From Gammaproteobacteria bacterium (lineage in GTDB: Bacteria; Pseudomonadota; Gammaproteobacteria; Steroidobacterales; Woeseiaceae): 64,000 nucleotides of DNA. Each line of letters begins with the position of its first letter. The stretch's first letter is position 1. The stretch lies in NCBI GenBank assembly GCA_029884165.1, contig JAOUIH010000005.1, positions 19,520 to 83,519 on the forward strand, written 5' to 3'. Made by a program: the position numbers and the translations under genes. Of the stretch, positions 18,539 to 29,190 are shown in pieces. The notes under the pieces are model-generated. The model saw nothing but the letters and a program-made list of their open reading frames with translations. It searched no databases and was not told the DNA's origin.

Positions 18539-18829
18539 TCAGGAAGGCGGATCGACCGGCCGATTCCGGCGACGCTTGCGCAAGACCGATATGGCGAGGT
18601 GCAGGCAGGCTGCAGAGAAAAGTACGTAGTGCGGCAGTACCCAGAACCACTCGTTGATGTACAGGGTTGCAAAGAATGCGCCAAAACCGGCGGTCAGGTA
18701 GAAATACGGCAGGCAATCGTAAAGCAGCCGCGGTAGCCAGATCTTGCGCGTGAGGATGCTACGTGGTTTCCGGTCAGTTATGCTGATCGTCTGGGTGGCG
18801 AGAAGGTCCGCTTCCGTTCTGGACGACAT
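18539..18829 (-). CDS. Small membrane protein of unknown function
   Basis: 97 residues from the ATG at 18829; a GTG at 18838 is an alternative. After a polar N-terminus, a basic segment RKIWLPRLLYDCLPYFYL leads into hydrophobic segments (TAGFGAFFATLYINEWFWV and LPHYVLFSAACLHLAISVL), ending RKRRRNRPVDPPS. Two or three membrane helices are likely. It follows the FHA protein gene by 111 bases on the same strand. Function unknown. Confidence 0.6.
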   Translation of the reverse strand: MSSRTEADLLATQTISITDRKPRSILTRKIWLPRLLYDCLPYFYLTAGFGAFFATLYINEWFWVLPHYVLFSAACLHLAISVLRKRRRNRPVDPPS

Positions 18830-18939
18830 CTTGGTCACTGGCTGCCTGGTTGCCGCGTAAATATAAGCCTAACTGATCAAGCGGCGCCTTACCGTGATCA
18901 CACTCACAGTACGCAAATCGAACCCGATCCTGCGGACTC

Positions 18940-20763
18940 CTAGCGCTTGTGACGTTCCTCGAACAGGAACTCGGCAGCACCAATCCGGACCTTGTCGCCA
19001 TTCCGCAGGGCTTGTTCGGATATCCGGAAACCGTTGACATAAACGCCGTTCTTGCTACCCCAGTCGACGATTCGGGTTCCACGCTCATCCGTCAGGATGA
19101 CCGCATGGCGCCGACTGATGAACTGGGCGCCTAGCTGGATGTCGTTCTGAGCCGTGCGGCCCACAGTCAGCCGGTTCTTGAATAACGGAAAACGCAGTTC
19201 CTGCCCATCGACGTTGCCGATTAGCAGGCGCGTCGTTCGATCACGCTCGCCCGGCGTTCGATCGCTTTCCGCGGATGCGATCTGATCGTCCATTTCCCCG
19301 ATTGCGATTTCGAGTTCACCCAGGGATTGACTCGTCCTGCTGCGACCCGACAATTCTGCAAGCAGGGCCGAAATAGCACCGTCCTTGTTTGCGATCTTGC
19401 GGTCGCGATCCTCCAGTTCCTGCTCGAGCGACCGAACTCGGCGCTCCAGTTTCTTCATCCTGTCGCCATGACTCTCCTCGACGGCGGACAGTTGCTCCTC
19501 GAGGGCCTGCCGATAGGTCTTATTGTCTATCAGGTCGGAAGTCAGTTGCTCATTGATGCTCTGATGTCCGACGATTGTGTCCTGTGCCGAACTCAGTTCG
19601 AAGCGCAATTGCCGTACTTCCCTTTCGAATTCACTCTTCTGGGCAAGGTTCGACTGATGCAGCAATTCCAGCTCCCGATTCACCGCCTCCAGCCTCTCCT
19701 CGAGACCGAGCGCCCGGACGCGTTCCTTGTCACAGGCTGACTGCAGCGCTTCATTGCGTGACCGGAACGGCTGCAACTGATCGCGTTGTTCGTCTACCAT
19801 CCTGCGCAGCTCGTCGGCGTGCTGCTCTGCCTGCCGAATGCGTTGCGAGAGCACTGCGACGTCCTGACGCGCCGTCGCAAGCTGGCCTGCCTGCTCGGCA
19901 ATCTTCAGATCCCTGGCACGTACTTCGCCTTGTTCATAGTTGGCGAGTTCGGATGCCAGCTCCCGTCTTGCGCGGACCGCTTCCCGCAGTTCCTGGCGCA
20001 GTGACTTCAGTTCCGTCCGGAGTTCATCACGCATAGCGGCCGTGCTTGCGAGTTCCCCCCCCAACGATTCTCTCTCGCGTAGCGCGTCCTCTAGCTGCGC
20101 TCGAGTCGAGGTGAGCTCGGACTCACGTGCCGCGAGATCCGCTTCGAGTTTGTCCCAGGCCCCGCGCCGTCCGTCGATATATGATTTGAGATCCTGCAGC
20201 TCGACCTGGAGCGACTCCACCTGGTTGGCTTGCTGTGGCGCCTCCGTTGGGGTGGCTGGTAGAGCCGTGTCGATAATGGTATCGCTGAGTACCGGGACAT
20301 CGTCTTCGAGCGACGCCGAATTTTCCTGATCGGTATCTGTCGACGTCGCCCGGCTTGGCGCCTGCGCGATTTGTGCTTCCAGAGCTTGCAGATCGTGGCG
20401 GCTCCTGCGCAGGTCGCGGTCGCGCGCCGCCAGGCTCTTGTGGGCTTCTTTTAGGTCTCTCTGCAGAATGGTGCCCAGTTCTGCGCGGGCGGCAATCTCC
20501 TTTTCGGCACCTGTGAGACGTGACTGCAGTTGCTCATTATCGAACAGCAATTGCTCGACCCTTTCTCGCTCACGCTTCAGTCGCGCACGCAGTGCCGCTT
20601 CGTCTTCGTTCGCAGTTTCTTCATCCGCGAACGGGAATGTATTGGCGTCGAGCTCGCATTCGGACTCGCGCAGCAACATGCTGTCCGTGAGGGCTTCAAG
20701 CTCGGATGTCGGCGCGTCGTCAGGGCGGGCCGAAATATTCTTGCTCTTGTTGTCGCCGGCCAT
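18940..20763 (-). CDS. Long coiled-coil protein with C-terminal FHA domain
   Basis: 607 residues. Residues about 45-460 are an extended series of coiled coils rich in Glu, Arg, Gln and Leu, broken by a spacer rich in Ser, Thr, Asp and Pro near 140-180. A linker leads to a forkhead-associated domain (about 515-600) with the canonical phosphothreonine-binding residues: TVGR, the serine in SRRHA, and the asparagine in GSKNGVYVNG. FHA domains read phosphorylated threonines, so a Ser/Thr kinase partner is implied but not identified. No signal peptide or membrane helix is seen. It lies 99 bases after the AAA ATPase gene on the same strand, suggesting a functional pair. Confidence 0.85.
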   Translation of the reverse strand: MAGDNKSKNISARPDDAPTSELEALTDSMLLRESECELDANTFPFADEETANEDEAALRARLKRERERVEQLLFDNEQLQSRLTGAEKEIAARAELGTILQRDLKEAHKSLAARDRDLRRSRHDLQALEAQIAQAPSRATSTDTDQENSASLEDDVPVLSDTIIDTALPATPTEAPQQANQVESLQVELQDLKSYIDGRRGAWDKLEADLAARESELTSTRAQLEDALRERESLGGELASTAAMRDELRTELKSLRQELREAVRARRELASELANYEQGEVRARDLKIAEQAGQLATARQDVAVLSQRIRQAEQHADELRRMVDEQRDQLQPFRSRNEALQSACDKERVRALGLEERLEAVNRELELLHQSNLAQKSEFEREVRQLRFELSSAQDTIVGHQSINEQLTSDLIDNKTYRQALEEQLSAVEESHGDRMKKLERRVRSLEQELEDRDRKIANKDGAISALLAELSGRSRTSQSLGELEIAIGEMDDQIASAESDRTPGERDRTTRLLIGNVDGQELRFPLFKNRLTVGRTAQNDIQLGAQFISRRHAVILTDERGTRIVDWGSKNGVYVNGFRISEQALRNGDKVRIGAAEFLFEERHKR

Positions 20764-20862
20764 GCGGCTGATTCTAACACGAAGACAATCCAGGCAGCCG
20801 ATGTCGCTTCAGCGCGGACGGCTTGCCGGATTACGTAAAGTGAGACGCGATAGCAATCCTCA

Positions 20863-22353
20863 TCAGTCGGCGGCAACGGCTCTGCCTTGCGCCCAGAGAC
20901 GAAGCGCTTCCATGTCCTCTCGCATGAGAACCGACAGGGGCTTGGTCTGCCGGATCTCCTGGGCCAGGTAGCGCGTGCCCAATGCGTCGCCGGCAGCCCG
21001 GGCGCTGTAAAGCGCCGCAACCACGATTTGTTCGATTTCCGCGCCGGAGAATCCGGCCGTGATCTTCGCGAGTCCAGCCGTGTCGATACTGGCAAGGTCC
21101 TGGCCACGCTGGGTAAGGTGTATTTCGAAAATCGACTTGCGTACCGCAGCAGACGGCAGGTCGACGAAGAACACTTCGTCGAATCGGCCTTTGCGTACGA
21201 GTTCCGGCGGCAACGCCTTGATGTCGTTCGCGGTTGCAACGACGAAGACCTTGCGCGACTTCTCTGCCAGCCAGGTCAGAAAAGACCCGAGGACTCGCTG
21301 CGTCGTTCCGGTCTCGCCGCCACGCCCTGCCAGGCCCTTTTCGATTTCATCGATCCATAGGACGCAGGGAGCCATTGTGTCGGCGGTTCGAAGTGACGTC
21401 CTGAGGTTGCGTTCCGTTTCACCGTGGTACTTGTTATACAGCGCCGCGAAATCCAGTCGCAGCAGCGGAACCCCGAACACGCCGGCTGTAGCCTTCGCCG
21501 CCAGGCTCTTGCCGCAACCCTGCACGCCGAGGAGCAGGATACCCTTCGGGGCGTCGAGTGCATCGACGTCCGTTGCAGCCTCGAACGCCCCGCGTCGCTT
21601 CGACAACCAGGCCTTCAGCCTGCCGAACCCGCCGACGTCGCTGAACCGCGCCGTGTCGTACTCGTACTGCAGGATCCCGTCGCGGTTCAGCAGGCGGTAT
21701 TTCGCCTCCATGACCGCCGGCAGATCGCTGTGTGCTATGGCCCCGTCCATGTAGACCGCATTGCGAGCGAGTCTTTCCGTATCGCTGAAAGACAGTCCTG
21801 CCAGGTTTGAAGCCAGTAATTCCATCGCCCGTGGATCCACCTGAACCGGATGGCCCGGATGTTCCTGCGAGTAGTCGGCGATAGTCTTCTCGATCATGGA
21901 CATGCGCTCCTGCGGGGACGGCAGGGTCATCTCAAAGCGCGCAGCGTAGCTGTCGAGTTCACTCGGGAGCTCGATCCGGTGGCTGATCAGTATCAGTTGG
22001 CGTGAGATGTCCGTGAAGCGAATGCAGATGTCTTTCAGTAATCGGACCTTGACCGGGTCCTGCAGGTAGGGGTGAAAATCGAGCAGTACGTAGACGCCCG
22101 GTTTTGTGACGGCACGGATGTGCCGCAAGACCTCTTCCGGATCCGAGTTGTGCAGCTGCGGCTCGAGCGAGATGTCGAGGCGCTGCAACCCGTCGGTCAC
22201 GGTCCAGCGGAACAACGGGACGTAATCCTGCCGGTTACGCTGCAGCGTCAGATCCATGATCATGTCGAGCACGCGGGCCTCGTCACCGGTCTCGATGACT
22301 ACGATCGGCGTGCGCGATCGAAAGATCAGCTCCAGGTCCCGCTGCCTGTTCAT
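20863..22353 (-). CDS. Ycf46-like AAA ATPase
   Basis: 496 residues from the ATG at 22353, which has AGGGG just upstream; the open frame runs to 22566 but that extension would overlap the divergent NlpC gene. The N-terminal half (1-235) resembles the regulatory part of Ycf46/MoxR-unlike AAA proteins (DLELIFRSRTPIVVIET at the start, VLLDFHPYLQDP near 90). The AAA module has Walker A GVQGCGKS (276-283), Walker B LWIDEIE (332-338), sensor-1 ATAND near 374 and arginines R387/R390. Ycf46 proteins are known mainly from cyanobacteria and chloroplasts with a role in inorganic carbon use; the role here is unknown. The FHA protein follows on the same strand. Confidence 0.85.
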   Translation of the reverse strand: MNRQRDLELIFRSRTPIVVIETGDEARVLDMIMDLTLQRNRQDYVPLFRWTVTDGLQRLDISLEPQLHNSDPEEVLRHIRAVTKPGVYVLLDFHPYLQDPVKVRLLKDICIRFTDISRQLILISHRIELPSELDSYAARFEMTLPSPQERMSMIEKTIADYSQEHPGHPVQVDPRAMELLASNLAGLSFSDTERLARNAVYMDGAIAHSDLPAVMEAKYRLLNRDGILQYEYDTARFSDVGGFGRLKAWLSKRRGAFEAATDVDALDAPKGILLLGVQGCGKSLAAKATAGVFGVPLLRLDFAALYNKYHGETERNLRTSLRTADTMAPCVLWIDEIEKGLAGRGGETGTTQRVLGSFLTWLAEKSRKVFVVATANDIKALPPELVRKGRFDEVFFVDLPSAAVRKSIFEIHLTQRGQDLASIDTAGLAKITAGFSGAEIEQIVVAALYSARAAGDALGTRYLAQEIRQTKPLSVLMREDMEALRLWAQGRAVAAD

Positions 22354-22550
22354 TGCCCCTGCTGCCATGCGTCTGCCCGATGCCGCGGCCAATATTGCAT
22401 AATCCTGACGCGTACGAAGGCCTTCGTCCTTGAGCTTCGTCACCAAATCGGCCCGAGGTTGGCGCCAATCGGGGGACCTGGGACACAGTTCCTGTGCCAG
22501 GCGGGCCGGCCCGGCTATGGTGAGGGCTCGCCGATACCGAGGTATTCCGA

Positions 22551-23060
22551 ATGCCTGCATGCTCATCCGGAATTCAGTTGGCGACGCTCCTGCTGGCCAC
22601 GGTCATCTTGGCGGCGTGCGCCGGAGAGCCGCCAAGATCCGCACCCGCTGTGGCGCAGCCGGCCCCCCCTGCCGTCGGCAGCCGATCGCAAGGCGGCGTC
22701 AGCCGCAGGGCGGCACAGGTCGCGGTCAAGCAGGTCGGGGTCCCGTACCGCTACGGGGGGCACGGCGAAAGCGGCTTCGACTGCTCAGGCCTGGTGCATT
22801 TCGCGTACTCGCGGGCGGGCAAGTCATTGCCCCGAACGACGCATGGCCTGTGGCGGGAACTGGAGCCGGTACCGAGCCGGGATCTGCGCGTCGGCGACGT
22901 GCTGTTCTTCGACATCGAGGGCAAGGTGTCCCACGTCGGTTTGTACCTGGGAGCAAGTCGGTTCGTGCACGCGCCGTCATCCGGCCGGGAAGTATCGATC
23001 GCGAGCCTGGACTCGGATTTCTACCGCAGCGCTTTCGTGCGGGGAGGGCGTCCCCGCTAG
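22551..23060 (+). CDS. NlpC/P60 family cell-wall peptidase lipoprotein
   Basis: 169 residues with GAGG eight bases before the ATG. A lipoprotein signal ends in ILAAC (C23), followed by a Pro/Ala-rich linker and an NlpC/P60 domain (about 50-165). The catalytic triad is C78 (FDCSGLV), H128 (SHVGLYLG) and H140 (FVHAPSSG). It should sit in the outer or inner membrane facing the periplasm and cut peptide stems in peptidoglycan. It is divergent from the AAA ATPase gene and converges with a lipoprotein gene. Confidence 0.93.
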   Translation: MPACSSGIQLATLLLATVILAACAGEPPRSAPAVAQPAPPAVGSRSQGGVSRRAAQVAVKQVGVPYRYGGHGESGFDCSGLVHFAYSRAGKSLPRTTHGLWRELEPVPSRDLRVGDVLFFDIEGKVSHVGLYLGASRFVHAPSSGREVSIASLDSDFYRSAFVRGGRPR

Positions 23061-23094
23061 GCTCTCAGGCTGGCCATCGGCCGACCAGCCGGGG

Positions 23095-23787
23095 TCACAC
23101 CGGGTCGTCGGCAATAAAGACCTTCAACTGGTCCGACAGGCCCTTGCAGGCACGTGACTGGGTGCGCGCGATCAGGGGAATGGGCACGACGATGGCGGGC
23201 AGGAAAGAGGTGCCGCTGAAGTCCGCGCTCACCCTGCCGGCATCCTCGAGGCCGGCAAGGTCCCAGACAGAGGCCTCGTAGTTGGCATCGTTCTGCCACC
23301 ACGCAAAACCGAAGCACCCGCCGCCGCCGGGGCCGGCCGCACAGGACAGGCTGCCACCGCCCGCGACGCGATCGGTATCGCCGTCGAGCCAGATGACGTA
23401 ACGAACACCCTTGGAACGAATGATGTCGGCGACGCCGGGCCGGGACATCAGCTCCGGCAGTCCTTTCGTGTCGGCCGGCGCCGTGCGCGGCTCGAACCAC
23501 GGGAACAGGGCATCGACGAATTCGCCCGTCGGTATCACGCGCAGGCCGGAGGAACCCCGGGATATCGCGTCACCGACACAATTGATGAAGCCGCTCTCGG
23601 TTTCGTTCCCGAGGTGGTAGCTCTTGGCCATGATGACCACGCCTTCGCCTTCGCGGATGCCGGTCTCTCCGGTGCGGCTGTCCTCGATGCGGGAAGTCAC
23701 ACAGGCCGAGAGGGACAGCACGGCGACGACCAGCATTCCGGCGCGCCCGTAATTCCCGACAAGCCTGCTCTTACCCTGCGTCATCAT
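23095..23787 (-). CDS. Putative lipoprotein of unknown function
   Basis: 230 residues with GGAGG upstream of adjacent ATG codons (23787, 23784). A lipoprotein signal ends in LSLSAC (C29). The mature part contains a repeated-looking pattern of Gly-rich segments (GPGGGGCFGFAWW), paired cysteines and a segment EFVDALFPWFEP; the order resembles proteins that bind a small ligand but no family is recognised. Its start overlaps the end of the upstream lipoprotein gene by 17 bases, so the two are translationally coupled. Confidence 0.75.
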   Translation of the reverse strand: MMTQGKSRLVGNYGRAGMLVVAVLSLSACVTSRIEDSRTGETGIREGEGVVIMAKSYHLGNETESGFINCVGDAISRGSSGLRVIPTGEFVDALFPWFEPRTAPADTKGLPELMSRPGVADIIRSKGVRYVIWLDGDTDRVAGGGSLSCAAGPGGGGCFGFAWWQNDANYEASVWDLAGLEDAGRVSADFSGTSFLPAIVVPIPLIARTQSRACKGLSDQLKVFIADDPV

Positions 23788-24442
23788 TCAATTCCTCCAC
23801 GGCGGTCGTCTTGATGACGGAGTCGGAACCCGCATCCGACTGCGCGTTGGCCTTGGCCAGGCTGCTTATTCCAGTCGTCTTGTCCATCTGCATGATAATG
23901 AGCGCGGCGGCGTCACGCATTGCCAGCACTGCGGCCCGGCGCAGCGCCTCGTCACCGCCGAACGTGGATGTCTGGCTCTTGCCATAGGCGCTGATCGGCC
24001 AGTTCGCGATCTGGGTACCCTGCCGGTCGAAAATCTTGATCCGATACCTGATCCAGACCGCAAATGCATCGGTCTGGCTCTGCTCCGGCACCGAGAACTC
24101 GAACGCGTCGATCGAGGGTTCGATCAGTGCATCGACCCCGAAGGACGACGGATCGCCATCGCCCTGGACGACCTTGAAGTCCCGGAACATCGAAGCGAAC
24201 AGCTTGTTGAACAGTAGCTTGTTCGACTGGCCGAGGTCGATCTGCCACTTCTCCTTGCCGATGACCTGTTCCTGGTGGATGAAATGGTCGAAGGCCTCGG
24301 GATAACGAGCGCCCACGGCGATTGGAATCTGTGGTACCAGCGGATCCGGAATCGTTGGGTCCCGGAGTGCGACATCGGTCGAGCAGCCTGCCAGCAAGGC
24401 CAGCAGGGCAGGGATCAGGATACGTTCAGGCCTGCGTGACAT
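23771..24442 (-). CDS. Putative lipoprotein of unknown function
   Basis: 223 residues. The signal LIPALLALLAGC gives a lipobox at C19. The mature domain (PQIPIAVGARYPEAFDHFIH, KEKWQIDLGQSNKLLFNKLF, AFAVWIRYRIKIFDRQG, WPISAYGKSQT) looks like the fold of LptE/CsgG-type outer-membrane assembly lipoproteins, but this is only a structural impression. The C-terminus is polar. It overlaps the next lipoprotein gene by 17 bases; the two probably act together in the envelope. Confidence 0.72.
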   Translation of the reverse strand: MSRRPERILIPALLALLAGCSTDVALRDPTIPDPLVPQIPIAVGARYPEAFDHFIHQEQVIGKEKWQIDLGQSNKLLFNKLFASMFRDFKVVQGDGDPSSFGVDALIEPSIDAFEFSVPEQSQTDAFAVWIRYRIKIFDRQGTQIANWPISAYGKSQTSTFGGDEALRRAAVLAMRDAAALIIMQMDKTTGISSLAKANAQSDAGSDSVIKTTAVEELNDDAG

Positions 24443-24701
24443 GTATTCGTCGTGTTCCCGGGGGCGGCGCGCGGCCCCGTCTCGTTCTCGTACTCAGAGC
24501 AATTCCGGGCGCCAGAGTTCCGCGATTCTGGCGGTGCAAGCTCGTCTCCGACTTTAGTGCGGCGGCAAGCGGAGTGCAACCGGACGGCGCTCGGCTGCGT
24601 GTCAACGTCGATCGGTCACGGTTCGTCATTCAGGTCGTTGAAATCGTCCGTATTTTCGGTATTCCGTTGCGACTTTTCCGAGGCCCGGACCAGGCTGCCA
24701 G

Positions 24702-25700
24702 TTAGGCGAACCAGGCGAGCGGAGGCTCCTCGGTCAGCGCGACCTGCTCACGCAGGGAGAGCAGGTGTTCCTCCCAGTAGCGCTGCGAGCCGAACCATGG
24801 AAACGCTGCCTCGAATGCCGGGTCATCCCTGCGCCGTGCCAGCCAGGCGGCATAGTGCATGATGCGCAAGGTCCGCAGCGCTTCAACGAGATTCAGTTCT
24901 CTGGCGTCAAAACGCCTGAATTCCTCGTACCCCTCGAGCAGGATCCCGAGCTGGCCGGTCTGCTCGTCCCGGTCTCCCGAGAGGAACATCCATAAGTCCT
25001 GGACCGCCGGCGCGCTGCGGCAGTCGTCCAGGTCGACGATGTGCAGCCTGTCCTCGTCGACGAGAACGTTGCCGATATGGAAGTCGCCGTGCAGGCGGAT
25101 GTAACGTGTTCGTCCGGCGCGCTCGTAGCAGGCTTCCACATTGGCCAGCACATGTTTGGTAACGCCTCGGTAGACCTCCGCCAGCTCCGGCGGCATCAGT
25201 CCGCTGGCCAACAGGTACTCGCGCGATTCGTATCCATAACTGTCGATGTCGAGCGCAGGGCGATGCTGGAAGTCCCTTATTTCGCCGGTCAGGTGGAGCC
25301 TGGCCACCAGCCGCCCCAGCTGCCGCAACAACTGATGATCCTCCAGGTCCGGGGCCCGCCCACCCATGCAGGGTGAGACCGAGTACCGGAAGTCCTGGTA
25401 GACGTGCAGCGTGCGCCCCTCCGCCGGGAGCGGTGCGACGACCGGAAGGTCATTCGCTGCCAGTTCCGCGGCGAAGGCGTGTTCCTCGAGTATCGCGTCG
25501 TCCGACCAGCGACCGGGCCGATAGAATTTCGCTACGACCGCGTCGCCGTCATCGACGCCGACCCGATATACGCGGTTTTCGTAGCTGTTCAGCGTAAGCA
25601 GCCGCCCGTCGCAGCTATATCCAAGGTTTTCGAGCGCTGCCAGTATCTGCTCGGGCCCGAGACTTGCGTACGGATGGGGAGTGTCGCGGCCTGAACCCAT
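24702..25700 (-). CDS. srkA: Stress response serine/threonine kinase SrkA (YihE/RdoA)
   Basis: 332 residues, the family size. Choline/aminoglycoside-kinase-like fold: N-terminal LNSYENRVYRVGVDDGDAVVAKFYRPGRW, catalytic loop HGDFHIGNVLVD (Asp and Asn in the expected places), and the magnesium motif IVDLDDCRSAP. The C-terminal part has RIMHYAAWLARRRDDPAFEAAFPW, typical of SrkA. The kinase phosphorylates Ser/Thr and counters stress-induced death in E. coli. It is 37 bases before typA on the same strand (typA is upstream). Confidence 0.94.
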   Translation of the reverse strand: MGSGRDTPHPYASLGPEQILAALENLGYSCDGRLLTLNSYENRVYRVGVDDGDAVVAKFYRPGRWSDDAILEEHAFAAELAANDLPVVAPLPAEGRTLHVYQDFRYSVSPCMGGRAPDLEDHQLLRQLGRLVARLHLTGEIRDFQHRPALDIDSYGYESREYLLASGLMPPELAEVYRGVTKHVLANVEACYERAGRTRYIRLHGDFHIGNVLVDEDRLHIVDLDDCRSAPAVQDLWMFLSGDRDEQTGQLGILLEGYEEFRRFDARELNLVEALRTLRIMHYAAWLARRRDDPAFEAAFPWFGSQRYWEEHLLSLREQVALTEEPPLAWFA

Positions 25701-25737
25701 CTTGCTGGACGATCGGCGCTGCTCCCCGGCCTTGCGC

Positions 25738-27561
<1,824 letters not shown>

Positions 27562-27708
27562 GGGTGCTGCGTGCAGGACGGAAAGAGGCGCGGATTATAG
27601 AGATGGGCAGGGTGAATTGATACGGGCGGAGAGATCGAGGTTTTCGAGGCCCTGCTGCCCCCGGGAACCGGCCCGGTGTACCATGCGCTTCCTGCAGCGG
27701 GAAGGCCA

Positions 27709-29172
27709 ATGAAGCTATACGAGCACGTTACCCACGACGTCGACGACAGCCCGGCCGGGCCGGGCACGATCGCCTTTTTCGACATGGACGGCACCCTGAT
27801 TTTCGGGTATTCGATTCTGTCCATATTCCGCGAAAGCGTGCTGACCCGTCGGTTGGCGCCCGGCGACGCGCTGCGGCAGTTTTTCGCCCTGGTCAGCCAG
27901 GCCGTGGACGGGACCGATTACGGCAAGATGCTCGAAGAGGCAGCCGGCCTGCTGCGCGGGATGCCGGAGCAGGAATTCGTCGAGCTGGGCGAGTCGGTCT
28001 TCGACAAGTACGTCGCGGCGTCGATCTACCCGGAATCCAGGGCGCTGGTCCGGGCCCACCTTGCCCGGGGCCATACCGTTGCGATCGTCTCGTCGGCGAC
28101 GATCTACCAGGTCGCCCCGGTCGCGCGCGAACTGGATATCGGGCACCAGCTGTGCAACCGCTTCCAGGTGCGTAACGGCAAGTTCACGGGAAGCGTGCAG
28201 CGACCGGTCTGCTATGGCACCGGCAAGCTCGACGCCGCGCGGCGGCTGGCGGCGGAGCGGGGCGCTGACCTGCCTTCCTGTTTTTTCTACACGGACGGAC
28301 TCGAAGACTTGCCGCTGCTCGAAGAGGTCGGATACCCGCGACCTCTCAACCCGGATGCCAGCCTGGAAAGCGCGGCCCGCCGGCGCAACTGGCCGGTACG
28401 GCGCTTTTCGAGCCGCGGACTCCCAGGCATTAAGGAGTTCGTCCGCACCGGGCTCGTTTACGGCGCGTTCATGTCGGCTGCGCTGCAGATCATTCCGACC
28501 TGGATCCTGAACCAGTCACGCCGCGACGCCGTGAACCTGGCGGTCACCACCTGGGGAGAATTCGGCAGTGCGCTCGCGGGCATACGGATCAAGATCCGTG
28601 GTGAGAACTACCTTTGGGAGCGGCGTCCGGCAGTCTTCCTGTTTAACCACCAGAGCGCTATCGACGTGCTCATCATCGCCAAGCTGCTGCGCCGGGACTT
28701 TACGGCTATTGCGAAGCAGGAGATTGCGACGAACCCGTTGGTCGGCCCGGTATTCCGGGTCGCGGACACGGTGTTCGTCGATCGCAAGAATCACGAGAAG
28801 GCCCTCGAGGCGCTGAAGCCCGTGGTCCGGACCCTGAAGCAGGGCCTGTCCGTCGCGATCGCACCGGAGGGGACCCGCAGCCACGGCGATCGGCTGGGTC
28901 ATTTCAAGAAGGGTCCCTTTCATGTCGCGATGCAGGCGAAGGTGCCGATCGTGCCGATCGTGATCCACAACGCCACCGACGTTCTTCCGAAGGGCGGCTT
29001 TTTCGTGCATCCGACGACCGTTTACGTGGACGTCCTTCCGCCGGTCATGACGGAGGCCTGGACGGCCGAATCCGTCGATCAGCACGTGGAGGACGTTCGC
29101 CGCAGCTACCTGGAGACGCTGGGGCAGCACGAGGAGCCCCCGACGCAGGCGAAGATCAAGCGCGTGAAATAG
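27709..29172 (+). CDS. HAD-IB phosphatase fused to 1-acylglycerol-3-phosphate acyltransferase
   Basis: 487 residues from the ATG at 27709 (GGAAGG three bases upstream). The N-terminal half is a HAD-IB hydrolase with FFDMDGTL (nucleophile D25, acid D27), SSAT near 135 and [12 protein letters not shown]. The C-terminal half is a PlsC-type acyltransferase with NHQSAID (HX4D, near 312) and PEGTRS near 386, ending in a short basic tail. The fusion is known in Proteobacteria and Actinobacteria and would act in phospholipid synthesis at the inner membrane; the HAD substrate is uncertain. It is followed by a convergent oxidoreductase gene. Confidence 0.92.
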   Translation: MKLYEHVTHDVDDSPAGPGTIAFFDMDGTLIFGYSILSIFRESVLTRRLAPGDALRQFFALVSQAVDGTDYGKMLEEAAGLLRGMPEQEFVELGESVFDKYVAASIYPESRALVRAHLARGHTVAIVSSATIYQVAPVARELDIGHQLCNRFQVRNGKFTGSVQRPVCYGTGKLDAARRLAAERGADLPSCFFYTDGLEDLPLLEEVGYPRPLNPDASLESAARRRNWPVRRFSSRGLPGIKEFVRTGLVYGAFMSAALQIIPTWILNQSRRDAVNLAVTTWGEFGSALAGIRIKIRGENYLWERRPAVFLFNHQSAIDVLIIAKLLRRDFTAIAKQEIATNPLVGPVFRVADTVFVDRKNHEKALEALKPVVRTLKQGLSVAIAPEGTRSHGDRLGHFKKGPFHVAMQAKVPIVPIVIHNATDVLPKGGFFVHPTTVYVDVLPPVMTEAWTAESVDQHVEDVRRSYLETLGQHEEPPTQAKIKRVK

Positions 29173-29190
29173 CGGTCCGAGCGCGCCGCA

